From positions 124,001 through 188,000 of the forward strand of contig CAMPQE020000052.1 of assembly GCA_946902985.2 (NCBI GenBank): a stretch of DNA of 64,000 bases. Reading direction: 5' to 3'. Source of the DNA: Meconema thalassinum (lineage: Eukaryota; Arthropoda; Insecta; Orthoptera; Tettigoniidae). Position numbers and translations under genes: made by a program. Below, in pieces: positions 35,621 to 48,714 of this stretch; positions within the stretch are counted from its first letter, which is position 1; every line of letters begins with the position of its first letter. The notes under the pieces are model-generated. The model was not told the DNA's origin and ran no database searches. It saw only the letters and a list, made by a program, of their open reading frames with translations.

Positions 35621-36545
35621 TGGGCTTAAATTAATAATAATTAAAAATGTAAATTGTAATTGGCAATTGGAAAATCGTGTTGAACAATTGAATACCATTT
35701 AAATTTTATTTAGCCTACTAAGGTAACACTGAAAAATGGCTTCTAACGTAATAACAAAAAATTTGGTTTCACAATCTTTTGAATACTCTGTACTGTATAG
35801 TTCATGCTTCACCTAAGATAACAGCAACACTGTTCTGTTTGCTCTCAATTAACTACAAACTTGGTAAATCAGACCACACAAAACTTACAATCTGAACATT
35901 TAGGCCACGCAGGTGCAGTCAATGGCACCAAGACACCAAGACACACGATCAAGACAATGGGGACGATGCATTATTGCTATTCTATTACAGCAATCTCGGC
36001 TCCAGGTGGGTCCTTTCTAATTCTGAAAATTCTGATACATACAGTAAATTGACATGAGCAGCATAGTGGGAATTTTATAGAGTTTTGAAAGTCTCCAGGG
36101 TACGATGTTACATTATGTGAACACATTTTAGAATTACTTTTTGGTTTTGCCATCTTCTGCTGAGACATAACGATTTTTTTTGTCCGGATACTCGCGAGCA
36201 TGCCCATGGGAAAAATGCACACCTGCTGCTCTTAAGTGCGTCTCATTGCACTTTGTTAATAGAAATTTTGAATATTGCTTGAAGAGGGAACTGCACTCTT
36301 GCACACTTGAATGGCAAATCTATCGAAATATGGGGAATTAAAAGCATTTTTCCTTAAGATATTCTGGGTGTAATATTGCCACACTTATTGATGATTCGAA
36401 CGTCAACATGTCGCTATTAACAGACCTATAGTAATATATCTCTCACCTTGGCCGCTGATGTACATTATGCAGTCTCTTCCAGTGTTACATCCCAGGGATT
36501 GAAATTCTCACATGCCGCACATGCCTAAGTAATTAAAATTCCCTA
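35621..36545. other. no gene recognised
   Basis: AT-rich sequence following the LINE end; no conserved coding or repeat signal seen. Confidence 0.4.
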
Positions 36546-36549
36546 TTGA

Positions 36550-37450
36550 TGTTGTTTGAGTCTTTAGTTTTTGACTGGTTTGATGCAGCCTTCCACGCCT
36601 CCCTCTCCTGAGCTAATCGTTTCATCTCTACATAGCTACCACACCCTACATCCGAGGCAATATGTTTTACCCTGGTCTACCCCTACAGTTCTTGTCTTCG
36701 ACCCTCCCATGCATAACTAAGCTTGCTATTCCTGGGTGTCTTAATGTGTCGTACCAACCTATCTCTTCTCTTCATTAGCAGTCGCCAGAAACATATCTCC
36801 TCTCCCACTCGTCTTAATAGCTCTTCATTTGTGACCCTATCTACCCATCTGATCTTCATCATTCTCCTGTAGCACCACATTTCAAACGCTTCAGTTGTCC
36901 TCTTTTCTGCTGCACCATTAGTCCAAGTTTCATTTCATTATAGTATCAACCTCCGGACAAAAGCTTTCAAAAATAACTTCCTAATACCTCAATGTATATT
37001 CGTTGTCAACAGATTCCTTTTCTGTAGAAATTCTTTCCTTGCCTAAGCCAATCTGCTTTTTATATTCTCTTTGCTTCGTCCATCACTGGTAAGTTTGCTT
37101 CCTAAGTAACAGAAGTCTCCTACTTCCGGGAGCGTTTCACCTGCCAATTAGATGTCCATAGAGGTTTCTGATTTATTTCGGCTGTATTTCAATAATTTTG
37201 TTTTACATTTATTGATTTTCATCATGAATTCTTTCCTCAAGACGGAGTCCATACCATTCAAAAACTCATTCAAATCCTCGGGCGTATCATCCAAGATGAC
37301 GATGTCGTCAGCAAATCTCAAATATGAATTTATTTCTCCTTGAATCTTCGCTCCCACTTTAAATTTTTCTCCAATTTCCTGATTATTGTGTTTTTAGAGT
37401 CCTTTGAAATGCGTTGCCCTCGCACATGGTGTAGATGAATTGTCCAAGGA
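36550..37450 (-). mobile_element. LINE 3' fragment with FADD palm
   Basis: On the minus strand 37,357-37,148 reads YLRFADDIVILDDTPEDL (reverse transcriptase catalytic FADD). About 36,895-36,683 reads MWCYRRMMKIRWVDRVTNEEL and RRDRLVRHI (C-terminal domain). The 3' end near 36,560-36,665 matches that of the 15.9 kb copy. Stops and frame changes throughout. Confidence 0.85.
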
Positions 37451-37964
37451 AAACATTCCATGTTACGAACATGGGCCGTATAACCTGTACCGAAACCCTA
37501 TTCTGAACAGCAGTTCCTTGAACTCAGATTTGCCAACATTTTATTGTATCTTTCTATGTGGTATATCTCTGTACCTCAACATACTGAAGAGTGCTCTAAA
37601 AATCATGTCTTGTGCATATTTTGGAAAAGGTAGTGAATGTGGTTTTTGGCGGAATGGATACTCGCTGGTAGAAATTATTTTAATTAAAATAGACTGGTTC
37701 ACAATTTTGTACGTGCACATTGAGGTATGTAACGGCGGGATGCCTTAAGTGTTACGGAAACGGCAATAGCCACCACAGAGCTTCGTTGCTACTGAAATAA
37801 TGACCAGACTGATATTTGTACTTAACTATACTGGATTTGTGAGCCCAGTGTTTATGAAATTGAACTTAGCTATATCGATACCTTTATTTAGTAGCCGTTA
37901 ATGTAGTGTTTAAAACACTAAAGATGGTATTAGACGGCGCTTTCCCTATTTTTTTTACCCCTGA
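37451..37964. other. no gene recognised
   Basis: Non-coding; may include more of the LINE 5' part in decayed form. Confidence 0.35.
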
Positions 37965-38230
37965 CACTACTACCCATGAACGGCCAAGGGCCGCTTCCCT
38001 GCCATTTGGCCTGCAGATATTGTGGTCACGCGTGGTCAGTTAATCGTGTCCCCTCCGCCGTTAATCTTGTTATTCGTTACCGGGGCGCTGCCTCACCATC
38101 AGACAGCTACTCAATTGTCCTCACGAAGCTGAGTGCATCCCGTTGCAACCCTCACGGCAGTGTCTAACATCTCTGACGGAGCCGGGAATCGAACCCGAGA
38201 CCTCCGGATGAGAGGCAGGCGCGCTACCCT
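37965..38230 (-). repeat. tRNA-derived SINE, fullest copy of its family
   Basis: The tRNA head is on the minus strand at the right (inverted B-box GGGAATCGAACCCG near 38,182, inverted A-box near 38,220). The conserved body with CAGACAGCTACTCAATTGTC and GCCATTTGGCCTGCAGATAT lies to the left. Truncated relatives at 16.4 and 19.6 kb. Confidence 0.7.
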
Positions 38231-38259
38231 GTACTTATTGTGTTTATATATACCTTGAA

Positions 38260-38745
38260 AAAGATAATAAATGGATTGGCATTGCCTCCTACAGGGATAT
38301 ATAGAAAATCAGATGTCATACCTTGAGGTTCAGTTGCCAAGGAAACGGACTTGCCTTTAGGGCATCATTTTATCAGAGTGATGATAGTTTTCTGCGAATA
38401 TCTTTGAAACTGTTGGTTTTAGGACCTTAAAATGTGGTTTTCGGTGTCCCTTAGGGACATGCCGAGTATTATTTCTTGCAGCGAGGGGCGAAAAATGAGC
38501 GTTGTCCCGTCTTTATGCGACAACTTCGATATTTTGTTCCGGTTGAGTATTATTTGGTGACTTTTCAGTTATGTTGCCCGTTCCACGGGGATCAAGAGCA
38601 GCCTGTAAGTTATCCCAGGGTATAAGCTGTCTCAATTTCAAATTTCATCCAAATCCGTCCAGTGTTTTAGTGTCAAGAGGTAACGAACTAACACACAGAC
38701 AGACAGACAGACTGACTTTCACAATTATAATATATATATAGGGAT
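38260..38745 (+). repeat. retroposon 3' tail
   Basis: Ends with a FATCCAAATCCGTCCAGTG-like segment (TTTCATCCAAATCCGTCCAG at about 38,643), an ACAG microsatellite and TATAATATATATATAGG, the usual look of insect LINE or SINE 3' ends. No coding part remains. Confidence 0.5.
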
Positions 38746-38879
38746 TGTGTATTGCAAATTGATTACAGGGCACTATGTATTGTCAGATATCAAAATACAA
38801 GGCAGTTCTATTTCATGTTGGAAGCAGGTTCATTGACACAATTCCATTTATTTCCCTCCAAATTATACACGGTGTTCCA

Positions 38880-39010
38880 GAATGTTGTACCCTCTCTTTA
38901 CGGTGTGTCACATAGGAAAACCACTTCCAGGATGACCGAGGTGGGAATCAAACTCAGTACTGCCTCACGAGACAGACCAATTAATTCTGATCTCAGGGTT
39001 GGAGCAAAGC
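38880..39010. repeat. decayed SINE fragment
   Basis: AAACCACTTCCAGGATGACC and GGTGGGAATCAAACTCAG match the segment around the inverted B-box in the 16.9 kb SINE. Confidence 0.45.
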
Positions 39011-39415
39011 TCTGAAATGAATCTGGAACAATAATAACAGGAAAATATATTTCTAAATCAAAAACTGCAAAGTGCGTCACAGCAGTGTTCGTATGAGCAC
39101 TTTGGACCAAGCTTTCAAAAGTCTAGTGGGGATGTTTAACTATAAAAATCATATAAGAAATATGGTAACACTTTGGGAGTGATGAACCAAGAACAAAACT
39201 GCTGTTGGTTGGTTCACACCTGGCACTTCGAGTGGGGGCATCAAGGGTATGCCTAGGTGACGGTGGCGTGGTTTAACGTCGCGTCCAGTCGAACAACGAT
39301 GGAATATTCTCTCTTTTTCCAGCCTTGAAATGACAGCTACAGACAGTGGAATACGCAGAAGGAGAGACGTCTGTTGCACATGAAAGTAAATAAACACGTG
39401 AATGTTGACTAGTTC

Positions 39416-39416
<1 letters not shown>

Positions 39417-39478
<62 letters not shown>
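39417..39478. repeat. (ATG)n microsatellite
   Basis: About 20 perfect trinucleotide units. Confidence 0.95.
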
Positions 39479-39479
<1 letters not shown>

Positions 39480-42400
39480 CTTGTTTTAAAGGACCTAACC
39501 TCTTGGTTATTGTTTTTGAAGTAGACAGGTTAATATAACTTATAACCAACAATAATCACTTAGTAAACATATAAATAATTGTTATTTCTACCCGTTTTCT
39601 TGATAAAATAGTTTCATTAGCTGCCCTAAACGATTTACTCACAATTTGTTCAACAAGATGTCCCAGTTCTTTTATCGAATTTTAACGCTTTTAGGAATTT
39701 AAAGTACATGAAAAGATGCTATAATGTTTATATTTAGGCTCAAAGCTCATTACCATTTTGATAAGTAGAGCGATAAATAATTAACTTTCTATACGTCCTA
39801 TCTCTTTCACCTGGAATCCTTCAGATCGATGTTGCGCGAATCGCCATGTTGTGACGTACGACTAAAATACTCCATAGCCTACTTTAAAAAAGTTGTAGCC
39901 TAGCAGTAAGTGACTTCATTAAATTAACGCCACTGTTACCCTCTTATAATTAAAATAAATGTTCTTGTTGGACAAAGCCAAATTTGAATATATTAATCAA
40001 TTAATTTAAATGTTCATAAATACCAGCCCGAATTAGTAGGAGGGATGCCTGAGTACCTGTGTAGTTGTTGCACAGCAAAGCGCTATTTTTCTGCGAGAGC
40101 TCTGTTTTTTCCCTCGCTATAGACGTTGTCCGTCCACAACATTTGAAATATCCTTACCTTACGTCCGTGGCGGATCCAGAGGGGGGCACCAGGGGCAAGT
40201 GCCCCCCTCCCCCCCAAAAAAAAACCAGTTGTCTGCTACATTGATATTGCCGATAAAAATTATTGTTTCTGCAAACTGCACTGCAAGTAAAATCTTTGCT
40301 GTATTGCCTGCATTCATGAATGTGGTCAATGTTTATTGTCCAAATCATATACATAGTATGTAATGGCGACACCGTTAATATAATCGCTACATCGACAGTG
40401 TTGCAAGTGCAAAGAGATCTTTCAGCAGCCCGCAACTTGTCAAATCATGGCTACGAACGCGAATGACAGAGGAAAGGCTGAATGGTTTGTGTCTGTTATT
40501 TCTTCACCGTGATATAATGTTGACGTTGAAAAAGTTCTAGAACGTTTCTCTAAAGGGGGTAAACGAAGGATCGCCCTGGATCTTATTTTGTAATAGGCAT
40601 GTATTTTGCCTAGAATAGTCGCCAAATAGAATCCCAATTGGCATGTAATACAATTGTTTCGTGTATTTATATTTATGTCACTAGTAGTGACTGATTGACT
40701 GGTACTATGTACATTCAGTATTTGGTAATATTTGTGTAGTACGGTAGACTTGTATATTGTCTTCAGATAGTCACTATGATTGCAAATGTTTTAATACATA
40801 TTAGACTGTGTAATGTGCATTAAAGTGTGGAAATGTAGGCCTACATATTATGTAGAATTAAACATGTTTTCTTTTACATGGACCTACAATGAAGAAAATA
40901 ATATACTGTACTTTCAGAATGTAATATCTCACCGAAAATGCTATTAAGTTGGCACTCCCGAAGCAAATCAAACCGCCAACAGCCAAGAAGCGCGAGATTA
41001 CCTCCAGCGGCCCTTTGTGCTGATGGTATCGCTGCCAAGGATACGATTTACGGTATTGTAATATAGAATAATTGTTACGTGCAAGAGCCCGTCCCAACGT
41101 TTCAAACATGTATCTACCCCTGGATGGAATTCATGACATTTTGAATCGACCACCTGGTGACTTGATTCCGTTTGTGAACACGAGATAGCAGCTGCTGTCG
41201 GACTTCGGGGTGTCTTCACGTGGTTCCTTCTTCTCCAATAGAGTGTGTTGGTTGTGCCTTATTAAACTCATCCTATTCCAGTCATGTTTGAGGGCATTTA
41301 TTATATTCTACGTCATGAAACAAAGGACTGTGTATTCATGATACCGCCAAATTATTTACTTAATAATGACATTGTTGATTGATGTGTCAAGCCTTGATTG
41401 GACGATAAATATTTACATGAATGTAGTTCGGGATCTGACGCGCGATTCTCCGCCATCTTGTGGAGTTAATGTTCTGTCGTCTGAGAAGCAACTTGCCAGC
41501 TGGTGTGACAGAGTATCTCTTCGTGAGCTAGGGGGCATTGGCCCCCAGCTTTTACAAAATTTGAATACCAATTCTACTAAGAAATTGCCTGTGCTCTTCA
41601 GGCTATTATTTCATCGTTTCGCAGTGAAGAAGTACGAAATGAAAAACGCATCTCGATGCAGACCAGTGCTTGTGATGCCAAAACGAAGCATGTGCTGGGT
41701 GGGCCATTTCAGGCAATTTAGTGCCGTATTGTATTTTATTTATATTGTGTGTTAATTATTTTATTTTCATTCTGTCTCCACTGAGAAGGATGTAAGGTAC
41801 GTTGCATTATACATTTATATTTATTATTGTTATGGAGCTCCGGTATCGTCTTATAGTAATGTTTTAATTCTGTACCTTATTTGTTTTATAGGCCTAATAT
41901 TTCTGTTTGTCAACGATACCTGATATAAAAAAAAATGTTATTGTTTTCTTCGTACGTTCTGGAGACACATTCTAAGTTTATTTTACGTTTTAAATTATTA
42001 TTTATTTTCCTTTGGCAATCTTGGGATTGGCATATTATTTATCTGCTTTACGATCCGTGGCTCCGCCCTCATGTTAATAGTGTTTAGACGTAATTGTTTT
42101 CCTCCGTTCTTTTCTTTCTGCTGATTTTAAAATTTAGTTTTGCTAAATTGTTTGCCGTAATTCGATCGGACATGCGGTCTCCTGTTTTTAGTGGCCATGT
42201 TTGTTTTTTGTTTTGCCGAAATGCATTCTGGTCTCGAGGTCAGTCTCTTGGCGCCGACCGCGAAACTAAAACGTGTTGTGGTGTTAGCTTAATATTTTTT
42301 TAAATTTAATCTTGTTGGTTTAACTTTGTGTTTTTGGTAAATGTTCCTGTGTTTTTCTCCGTAATGCAAATTATGGAATTATTTTCTGATCCTATTTTAT

Positions 42401-43160
42401 TTGGTTAATTTAATTTTTAATTTCTCGTTTCATCGTGGCCTGGATCTCTACATGTCGAATCGGTATTGCATTCCCTTGTAAATTATCAAGCCCTTTCTCA
42501 TTTAATCATGCCTGTAATTTTATTTTAATCTTTGGGCTTTATAACATTTTAATTTAATTCTTGTCCTTTTTTTTGCTTTGTAAGCAAGCATGTTCTGTTC
42601 CTGGTGGAGGTGCTCCTTTAAATTTTAACATTAAATTTTTATTTTCATTTTTAAGCAGCTGTTGTGGCATTATTTCGTCGGCAGCAGTTCTGTCGGTTAT
42701 TGGGGGGTGTCTGTAGAATAGCCTGTGCGTTCCCCTTCTCCACTTTCCTTCCACCCCTTTTGGTTGTCTTCTGTTGGGACATGTCTTCTGGAGGTGATTT
42801 TGTTGCTGAAGCGAGGCGGACCTCTAAATACAGATAAGTAGGCCCATCCACGCTGGCCGTCCACGGTGTCAATAATAATATTAATACATTTTCAAACAGT
42901 TAGGCCAACTAATGATAATATTGGATATTATGACGCTTGGCCACTGCACGATTAGTGTGGACTGTTTCCAGTTTTACAGCATTCCTATATAAACCTTAGT
43001 TGATTGCGATTCCCTCACTGCAATTAGTATGTTGCATATATAGTTCTGCGAGATGTCAGTCCAAGAATGTTTTAAAGATATACCTAAGGAACAGGTCAAA
43101 GTTGGAACAATTCAAAAATATTCTGTAGTGGCACGAATCAACTTGTCTTGTTCTACAGCG
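39479..43160. other. intergenic, no gene recognised
   Basis: Open frames are short and have no motif I know. A GTGGCGGATCCAGAGGGGGG stretch at 40,168 with a C-rich and A-rich continuation resembles a transposon terminus, but no partner end was found. From 41.8 to 42.9 kb the sequence is AT-rich with (AAT)n near 42,875, possibly an old retroposon 3' region. Unclassified. Confidence 0.4.
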
Positions 43161-43973
43161 AAAGCAAATGCCCAGTGCAGATTATTAGGGGCACTCAATT
43201 TACAATATTAATTGTCCAGGATAAAGGAACAGCCTTATGACGGCAATATACAAGTCACCCGCATGTTAGCTTTAGAAGTCTTATTGGAGGTGCGTCAATG
43301 TTTTCTTTTTGAGTTGGGCGTCTGGTAACAGAAGGAGAAAGTTTTACTTAATTGCTTGTAACTGCCTGTTTGGAACTAGTGCCCAAACTCGTGCAGTTAC
43401 CTAAGTATACTTTCACGTAGCCGAATTAAACGTGTTTATAGGTTTGTAGTGTACTTTATCGCCTGACAATATTCCATTTACTCCGCCTTCCTCGAAATAA
43501 GATATCTGTATTCATAGGAATAGAAAATCCGAATAAAGGATGCTTTATCTTACTGCCCTGTACGCTGGCAGAATCATTTCCTTATCTCATCTATTCAAAC
43601 ACAGTGATCAATATAAACACTCAAACGACCACGATGCTTAACAAACAAACATATGGTTATAGTAATAATAATAATAATGTCAATGGTTTTACACCCCTTT
43701 TAACTATTAAGGCTTTTAGAGACGCAGTAAATGTTTGCAAACAGAGCGACATTGTCGTATAAACTGCACTTTTGTTGACTACAATCTGTTCTCATCACTG
43801 TGCACCTCGAGGGTTACATTCAGAATGCCAGAGTATTTACATACCGGTACATTTGGAGCTCTGAAATTACGTCATTTGATTTATTAAGTTGTGTGACCGA
43901 TTTGCCGTACTGGTATAAGCACAGCCTGTACTATTCTTAAGTGCTCTCCCTCTGTTCTAGTTTCCTTAGCAAA

Positions 43974-44042
43974 ATGGAGAAACAAACCTTTATCAAGAGT
44001 GAGCCAGAATGGTTGGCTCATACAAACGAATTCCCGAACATT
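43974..44042 (+). pseudogene. zinc-finger paralog B, exon 1
   Basis: Same length (23 codons), start context and GTAAGT donor as exon 1 of gene A. It reads MEKQTFIKSEPEW, keeping the IKSEP SUMO-like motif. The upstream TCTGTTCTAG acceptor-like signal is also conserved. The exon itself is intact; I label it pseudogene because exon 3 of the same copy has a stop. Confidence 0.75.
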
Positions 44043-44226
44043 GTAAGTTTCATTATAATTCGTACATGGTGTAACATCTTAGTGATACGCGTGACAAGCA
44101 AGTGTTAGTGACTGAATACTTGATAGTAAATGGTAGGCTAACTAGCATCTGTTAACTTTTACTGTTTGTTACATGTAACATGGATCTCACATTGTGTCTA
44201 TATCATGCGTGTATAATACTTCCCAG

Positions 44227-44325
44227 GGATCAAATAAGCACTTGACCTCTGATAACCTGCAGGACGAGGCTGGCGATACATTTGACGATGAGAATGTGGC
44301 AGTTAAAGAGGAACTTGAAATACAG
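44227..44325 (+). pseudogene. zinc-finger paralog B, exon 2
   Basis: 99 nt, phase 0, acceptor TTCCCAG and donor GTAATT. It keeps DNLQDEAGDTFDDE and AVKEELE against DNLKDEAADIFDDE and AVKEEHE in gene A. Conservation is concentrated in the acidic and SUMO-like parts. Confidence 0.75.
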
Positions 44326-44727
44326 GTAATTATAGATTCTGCATTGCTTCTCTTATAATAGTACAAATGGTCTTTTAATTAACTATTATTAGGTAATTTG
44401 GATCACTCGGTCTTGTTTTCAGTAAGAACAGTAGCTGGTGTTATTGCATTGATGCTGCAGTTCTTTGGTCTAGCAATTTATACTTTTCATGTTTCCCATA
44501 CTGTAAACCAGGCACGGTTGGATTTTAAGATGGAACTCATGTGTTATCCAATATTCCTTTCTTGCAATACCTGGAATATGTATATAATTATACAAGATTA
44601 TTGGTAAAATAAGTGTTATTATACCTTATAACGAATAAGTAAATATTAAAGAAGAAAGTATGTGTTATTGGTAAATGTTACCGGTGCGACGTATGGCCAA
44701 TAACTCGTAGCTCCCGTGTCATTTTAG

Positions 44728-44799
44728 CATTTAAATGGGTCAAGTTAATACATCAAAATAGAAACACCATCTGCAGTGAGTGTTGAAGATTTGGAAGAG
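44728..44799 (+). pseudogene. zinc-finger paralog B, exon 3 with in-frame stop
   Basis: It aligns with gene A exon 3 from the acceptor (ATTTTAG here): eight codons precede the shared ATC-AA[AG]-ATA-GA (IKIE) in both copies. Codon 7 here is TAA where gene A has GAG. The middle 15 codons of the gene A exon are missing, but the frame returns to the same phase-0 GTAAGT donor. The stop makes paralog B non-coding beyond this point unless exon 3 is skipped; because all flanking exons are phase 0, skipping would keep the frame. Confidence 0.65.
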
Positions 44800-45129
44800 G
44801 TAAGTTACTACTTGTATCTTATGGAGGACTCGTTTCTTCCGACTAATGCTATTCAGGCCGTACTGATGGCAAGTGTATTGTACTGGAGGCACAAGCCGTG
44901 TAGATGGAAGGCGATGATTTATGATGTGTGACCGATGCTCGGCCTCTATGTATGCCATTGTTATATTCAGGATAGGGCTTAATTCGCATAGGTCATGCCT
45001 ACACAATCACATTTTATTAGTTGCCTGATGTGAAATGTGTATTATTGTATGATGAAGTTCGAGTATTTTAATGGTCTAGGTATACTGATTGATCCGAGAT
45101 CTCAACTAATTACTGTATTCTGTCAGAGG

Positions 45130-45680
45130 AATGGTACGCGATCCCGCCTTGAATGAAATAGAGGGGCGATGGTTTTAGTTACATCTACAATCGGCTTAAG
45201 TTGTCTTCCTTCCTTGGGTTGTCACATTAACTCAGGCCATTGCAGGAATGGTTCTAGCTTAAGGCAGGGGCCACCCTCCCTCTCAATCCTAAAATTTCAA
45301 GTACATGCACTTGCTATAAGCCTAAAGGTAACAAAATACATGCAGATAAAAGTAAGAGAATATTGAAGGAACAAATGGTGAAACTAAGTGTAAATACATA
45401 AATCCATATGGAGGGTGGACATGGAATAACTCGTAAGCCTTTGTATATAGCAAGTCAAGAACGACTAGGTGGCATCTTACATACGTGCTTGCTGAATGTT
45501 TTATTAGAAGTTGAGAAGTGTCTACGGCCTATAACGATGTACCATCCCAGTATTTACCGGGAATTTAAAAAGAGAAACTATGGTAAACCATTTTCAAGAT
45601 GACCGATGGTGGGGTTTAAACCCAGGTACCTCTAGGGTGGACGTAGCCTGATGACATGGCCTGGGGTTTACATTGTGTAG
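45130..45680. repeat. decayed SINE pieces in intron 3 of copy B
   Basis: GGAATGGTTCTAGCTTAAGGC (about 45,245) matches the 3.8 kb SINE body, and ATTTTCAAGATGACCGATGG with GGTTTAAACCCAG (about 45,590) matches the 38.9 kb fragment. No gene here. Confidence 0.4.
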
Positions 45681-45884
45681 TATTTAAATTGAGCCCAACT
45701 CTAAGGCATGAAGAATGAGTCTAGAATTCAATGTAAAGTTTCAAGGTTGTATATCTAAATTACTAGAGGAAGGTTAAAATATACATGATAGAGAAATGCA
45801 TTATTGAAGGCATTTGTTTTTATGATTCCCTATATGACTACATTCATGAAAGCATTTGAAACATACTCAATAGGTGTCTCTTGG

Positions 45885-46080
45885 TGTATGAGGGGCGTGG
45901 TGGCTCAGCGGTCTAGCTGTATGCCTCTCACCAAGGCGGTCTGGGTTCGATTCCCGGTCAATGCATGTGAGATTTTCGAAGTGAAATGCCACGTCCTGTG
46001 GTTCGGATTCCACATAAAAAGGAGGTCCCGTGGCTCATGATCTCTAGATTAACGGTCACGTTAAACTACAAGCTTTTTTT
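45885..46080 (+). repeat. tRNA-derived SINE
   Basis: A complete-looking head: A-box GTGGCTCAGCGGTC and B-box GGTTCGATTCCCGG, 72 bp in all like a tRNA, followed by the body shared with 17.5 kb and a T-rich end. The tRNA-like head is fused to SINE body, so it is not a tRNA gene. Confidence 0.75.
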
Positions 46081-47122
46081 TGTCTCTTGGTGTGAGCGAG
46101 GTAATGCTTTTGAAATATCACCGCAGTGAGAACTGCTTCTGCCCGATTTTTGGATGGTAATCTCTACTTGCAGGGAGAAAGATACACAAGCTCATGTCCT
46201 TCAATTTTTTCAATTTGCGCAACGAAGGAAAGGTTTTAACGTGCATGAATAAGTCTGTGGCGTATTATGTATGGCAGTTTCTGGTGGCTAGATATGATTA
46301 CCTACAAAAACATGAAAGTCTTCCAAATAAATCCAACCAGGAGGTTTGAACAACATCTAGGATAGACTTAAGAAGAGAACACATGTAGATTTATGTTGGC
46401 TTGTAACATTACATTACATTTCACCTTTGTTGGCAGCCCGGATGGGCGGGAAGGAGCTGGTTTTTAGAAAATAAATTCGTTCCCTCCACCCGAATCGCTT
46501 CAATAACAGCTGTTGATATATAATGTGAATACTGTAGGTCTACTGCTGGTAGTTAAAATCATTATGTAGTGGCAATGTGATGGTACGTAGTTTACGTTAC
46601 ACTCACTACATAGGACTTAATTTACATACACTAATAGCCTTAATCAAAAATGTTGTATTGTGTAAATTTCTATATCTGGTATGAGTGATTTGTGTTCATT
46701 CTCATAAGCTGAGCTGGTACAACTATGGAGGGCCAAGTCACTTGTTAGTGATATGTGCAAGTATTAAGTCCTTTGGCTGAAATGGATCAAAAGGTTGGAC
46801 TAGTAACGTAAACTCCCCTTATACTTTTACTTCTAGAATTTATTAAATAAATGTTCTTACTTCAGTTATTTTCCCTATTACTTTCTTTAGAGCAGTGTGT
46901 TACATATTTTATATCGTACTTAGATTTACTCAATGTAAAAATGAGTGATGGCTTTGATAAGTTTCATAACTAGGGAAAGATCTGATGGAGATTAAGAAAG
47001 TAATCTCAGCCAGTTGTGGAGCATGCCTTTAGTGGAGCTGTGTTATGTTACATAATTTATTATCAATTTAGTAGCTGTGAAAGATGATATCAAAGAAATT
47101 AATTATTAATTCTTGTTACTAG
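46081..47122 (+). other. intron 3 of copy B, no gene recognised
   Basis: Non-coding. No recognised repeat apart from short simple tracts. Confidence 0.45.
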
Positions 47123-47181
47123 GATACAAGAGAAGAGACCCAGAATGAAGAGATTGATGCAAACAGAAGTCATCGAAATGA
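47123..47181 (+). pseudogene. zinc-finger paralog B, exon 4
   Basis: 59 nt with acceptor TTGTTACTAG and donor GTAAGT, same length and phase as in gene A. It reads DTREETQNEEIDANRSHRN plus GA. The V-I-K-E-E of gene A is replaced by D-T-R-E-E, so this SUMO-like motif is lost. No finger exon follows within the window; the Polinton lies where it would be expected downstream. Confidence 0.7.
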
Positions 47182-48227
47182 GTAAGTGGAAAACATAATA
47201 AGAAATTGAATCCTTTCTGTTTTATGTATGCAAACTAAGAATGCTGCATGTGAATAAGGTTTGTGGGCAAAATCATATATCCCTTTAATATATCTTTTAT
47301 TGAACATATTTGTTTTTGTCTTAAGTGAATAATGATATTCACTTGTTCTGCAGCTGCCCACTAATTAGCCATTCTCATTGAGAGTTCTCACTGTTGGAAG
47401 TATATTAGAAAAGTGTGTTGCTCTGTTAATGGTATCCAGTTCGAATGTTAAGGAGAAGACGACCACCAATTTGTGATGCGAACAGTTTCCGATGTCCGGA
47501 AAATCCTCTTGTTTGTAGCAGAGATCAGAAAATATGATATGAGTTTTTAAAGAAAGAAGTTCGCATGTTGTCTGCCTGACTACAGGGTATTAGTTTTCAG
47601 TCCCATAGTTATCGTCTTTTGTTGCTACATGTAACAACCATATCGAAGATCAATTACAACTAATCTTCAGTGGTCATTTGTATTTTCCTGTTTGGAGTTA
47701 GTGCTTTCAAGATACGTTTATTGGAGTGTTTTCTGTGACAAGCTGCTTTTTTGGTGCGCATCATTTAATTTACCATCTTCTTAGTCCAGCTAAGGATGGA
47801 CCATCTCTTGTGTGATGTTTAACTGTTGCCCTGTTCTTGAGGCAGATTACTCATTGTTCTTACTGTTCTGTTGAAATACACAATTGTCATTTCAGACGGA
47901 ACCAGCCGGACAAATCATCCCTTGTGTATTATTAGGGGCAGATGCCCTCTGTTTTCTGTCCCCTTTAACAACACTTACTAATTATTATTATTATTATTAT
48001 TTCTGTAATGATAACAGTAAGTTTTCTATAATTAGCACTGATGGGTTAACATAAATCTAGCTTACTTTGTGGTATATATAAACATATAGTCCAATATCTA
48101 TAGCGGTAACGTTTTTGCCTGCTGTGGCCAAAGTCTCAGGATTGTATCGGTAACTCACCATATAAGAATGCAATCATGACATAACATGGAATAATTTTCA
48201 ATCTAATATTTTACCTAATTGAGGCTT
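47182..48227 (+). other. intron 4 of copy B, no gene recognised
   Basis: The first 350 bases align with gene A intron 4 (15,692-15,880, then 18,370-18,500). An (ATT)n tract lies near 47,985, and a tRNA-like SINE trace near 48,100. Confidence 0.45.
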
Positions 48228-48310
48228 GTCACGGTGGGTGATTGGTCAACGTGTCGGTCTACTAACCCCAAGCTTGCAGGTTCGCTCCTGGCCGTGGTAA
48301 GTGGTAAGTG
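48228..48310 (+). repeat. tRNA-like SINE head
   Basis: GGGTGATTGGTCAACGTG (A-box-like) and GGTTCGCTCCTGG (B-box-like), 40 bases apart. Confidence 0.5.
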
Positions 48311-48714
48311 ATTTTTGATAGGCGACAAAAATTACGACACCATGTCATACGATGTTGGCATGTCAAAGAACCCATTTGAATTCAGTAGGCCATGTTCATA
48401 ATGACAAAATTAATCTCGGGAGTTTCCGCCAACACAAAGTTCCTCATTTCTCTACTAGAAAGCGCTATAATGTTCAAGGAGCTTAGATATCTAACATCCT
48501 TGACTTTCATAGTCCTTCAAGGAACAACGAAAGTTGACATGCAAGCTACCCTTTGGGTGTCAAATAACAATGCAAGCATCTGGTATCCGAGGCCATACGA
48601 TATTATTATTGCCTAATTGAAGATTTTACTGGACTTAAGGGGGATGTGGCTTTGAAAGGAGTATTAAAGGACACCTGATGACGAGAATTTTATATCAAAC
48701 TTTCCATGCAAGAA

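Noticed and set aside
40168..40215. Transposon terminus (GTGGCGGATCCAGAGGGGGG)
   Set aside because: It looks like a transposon end, but no matching inverted end or coding part was found nearby, so I give no separate feature.
45888..45960. tRNA gene
   Set aside because: The tRNA-like head continues into a SINE body found at 17.5 kb and lacks a convincing complete cloverleaf.
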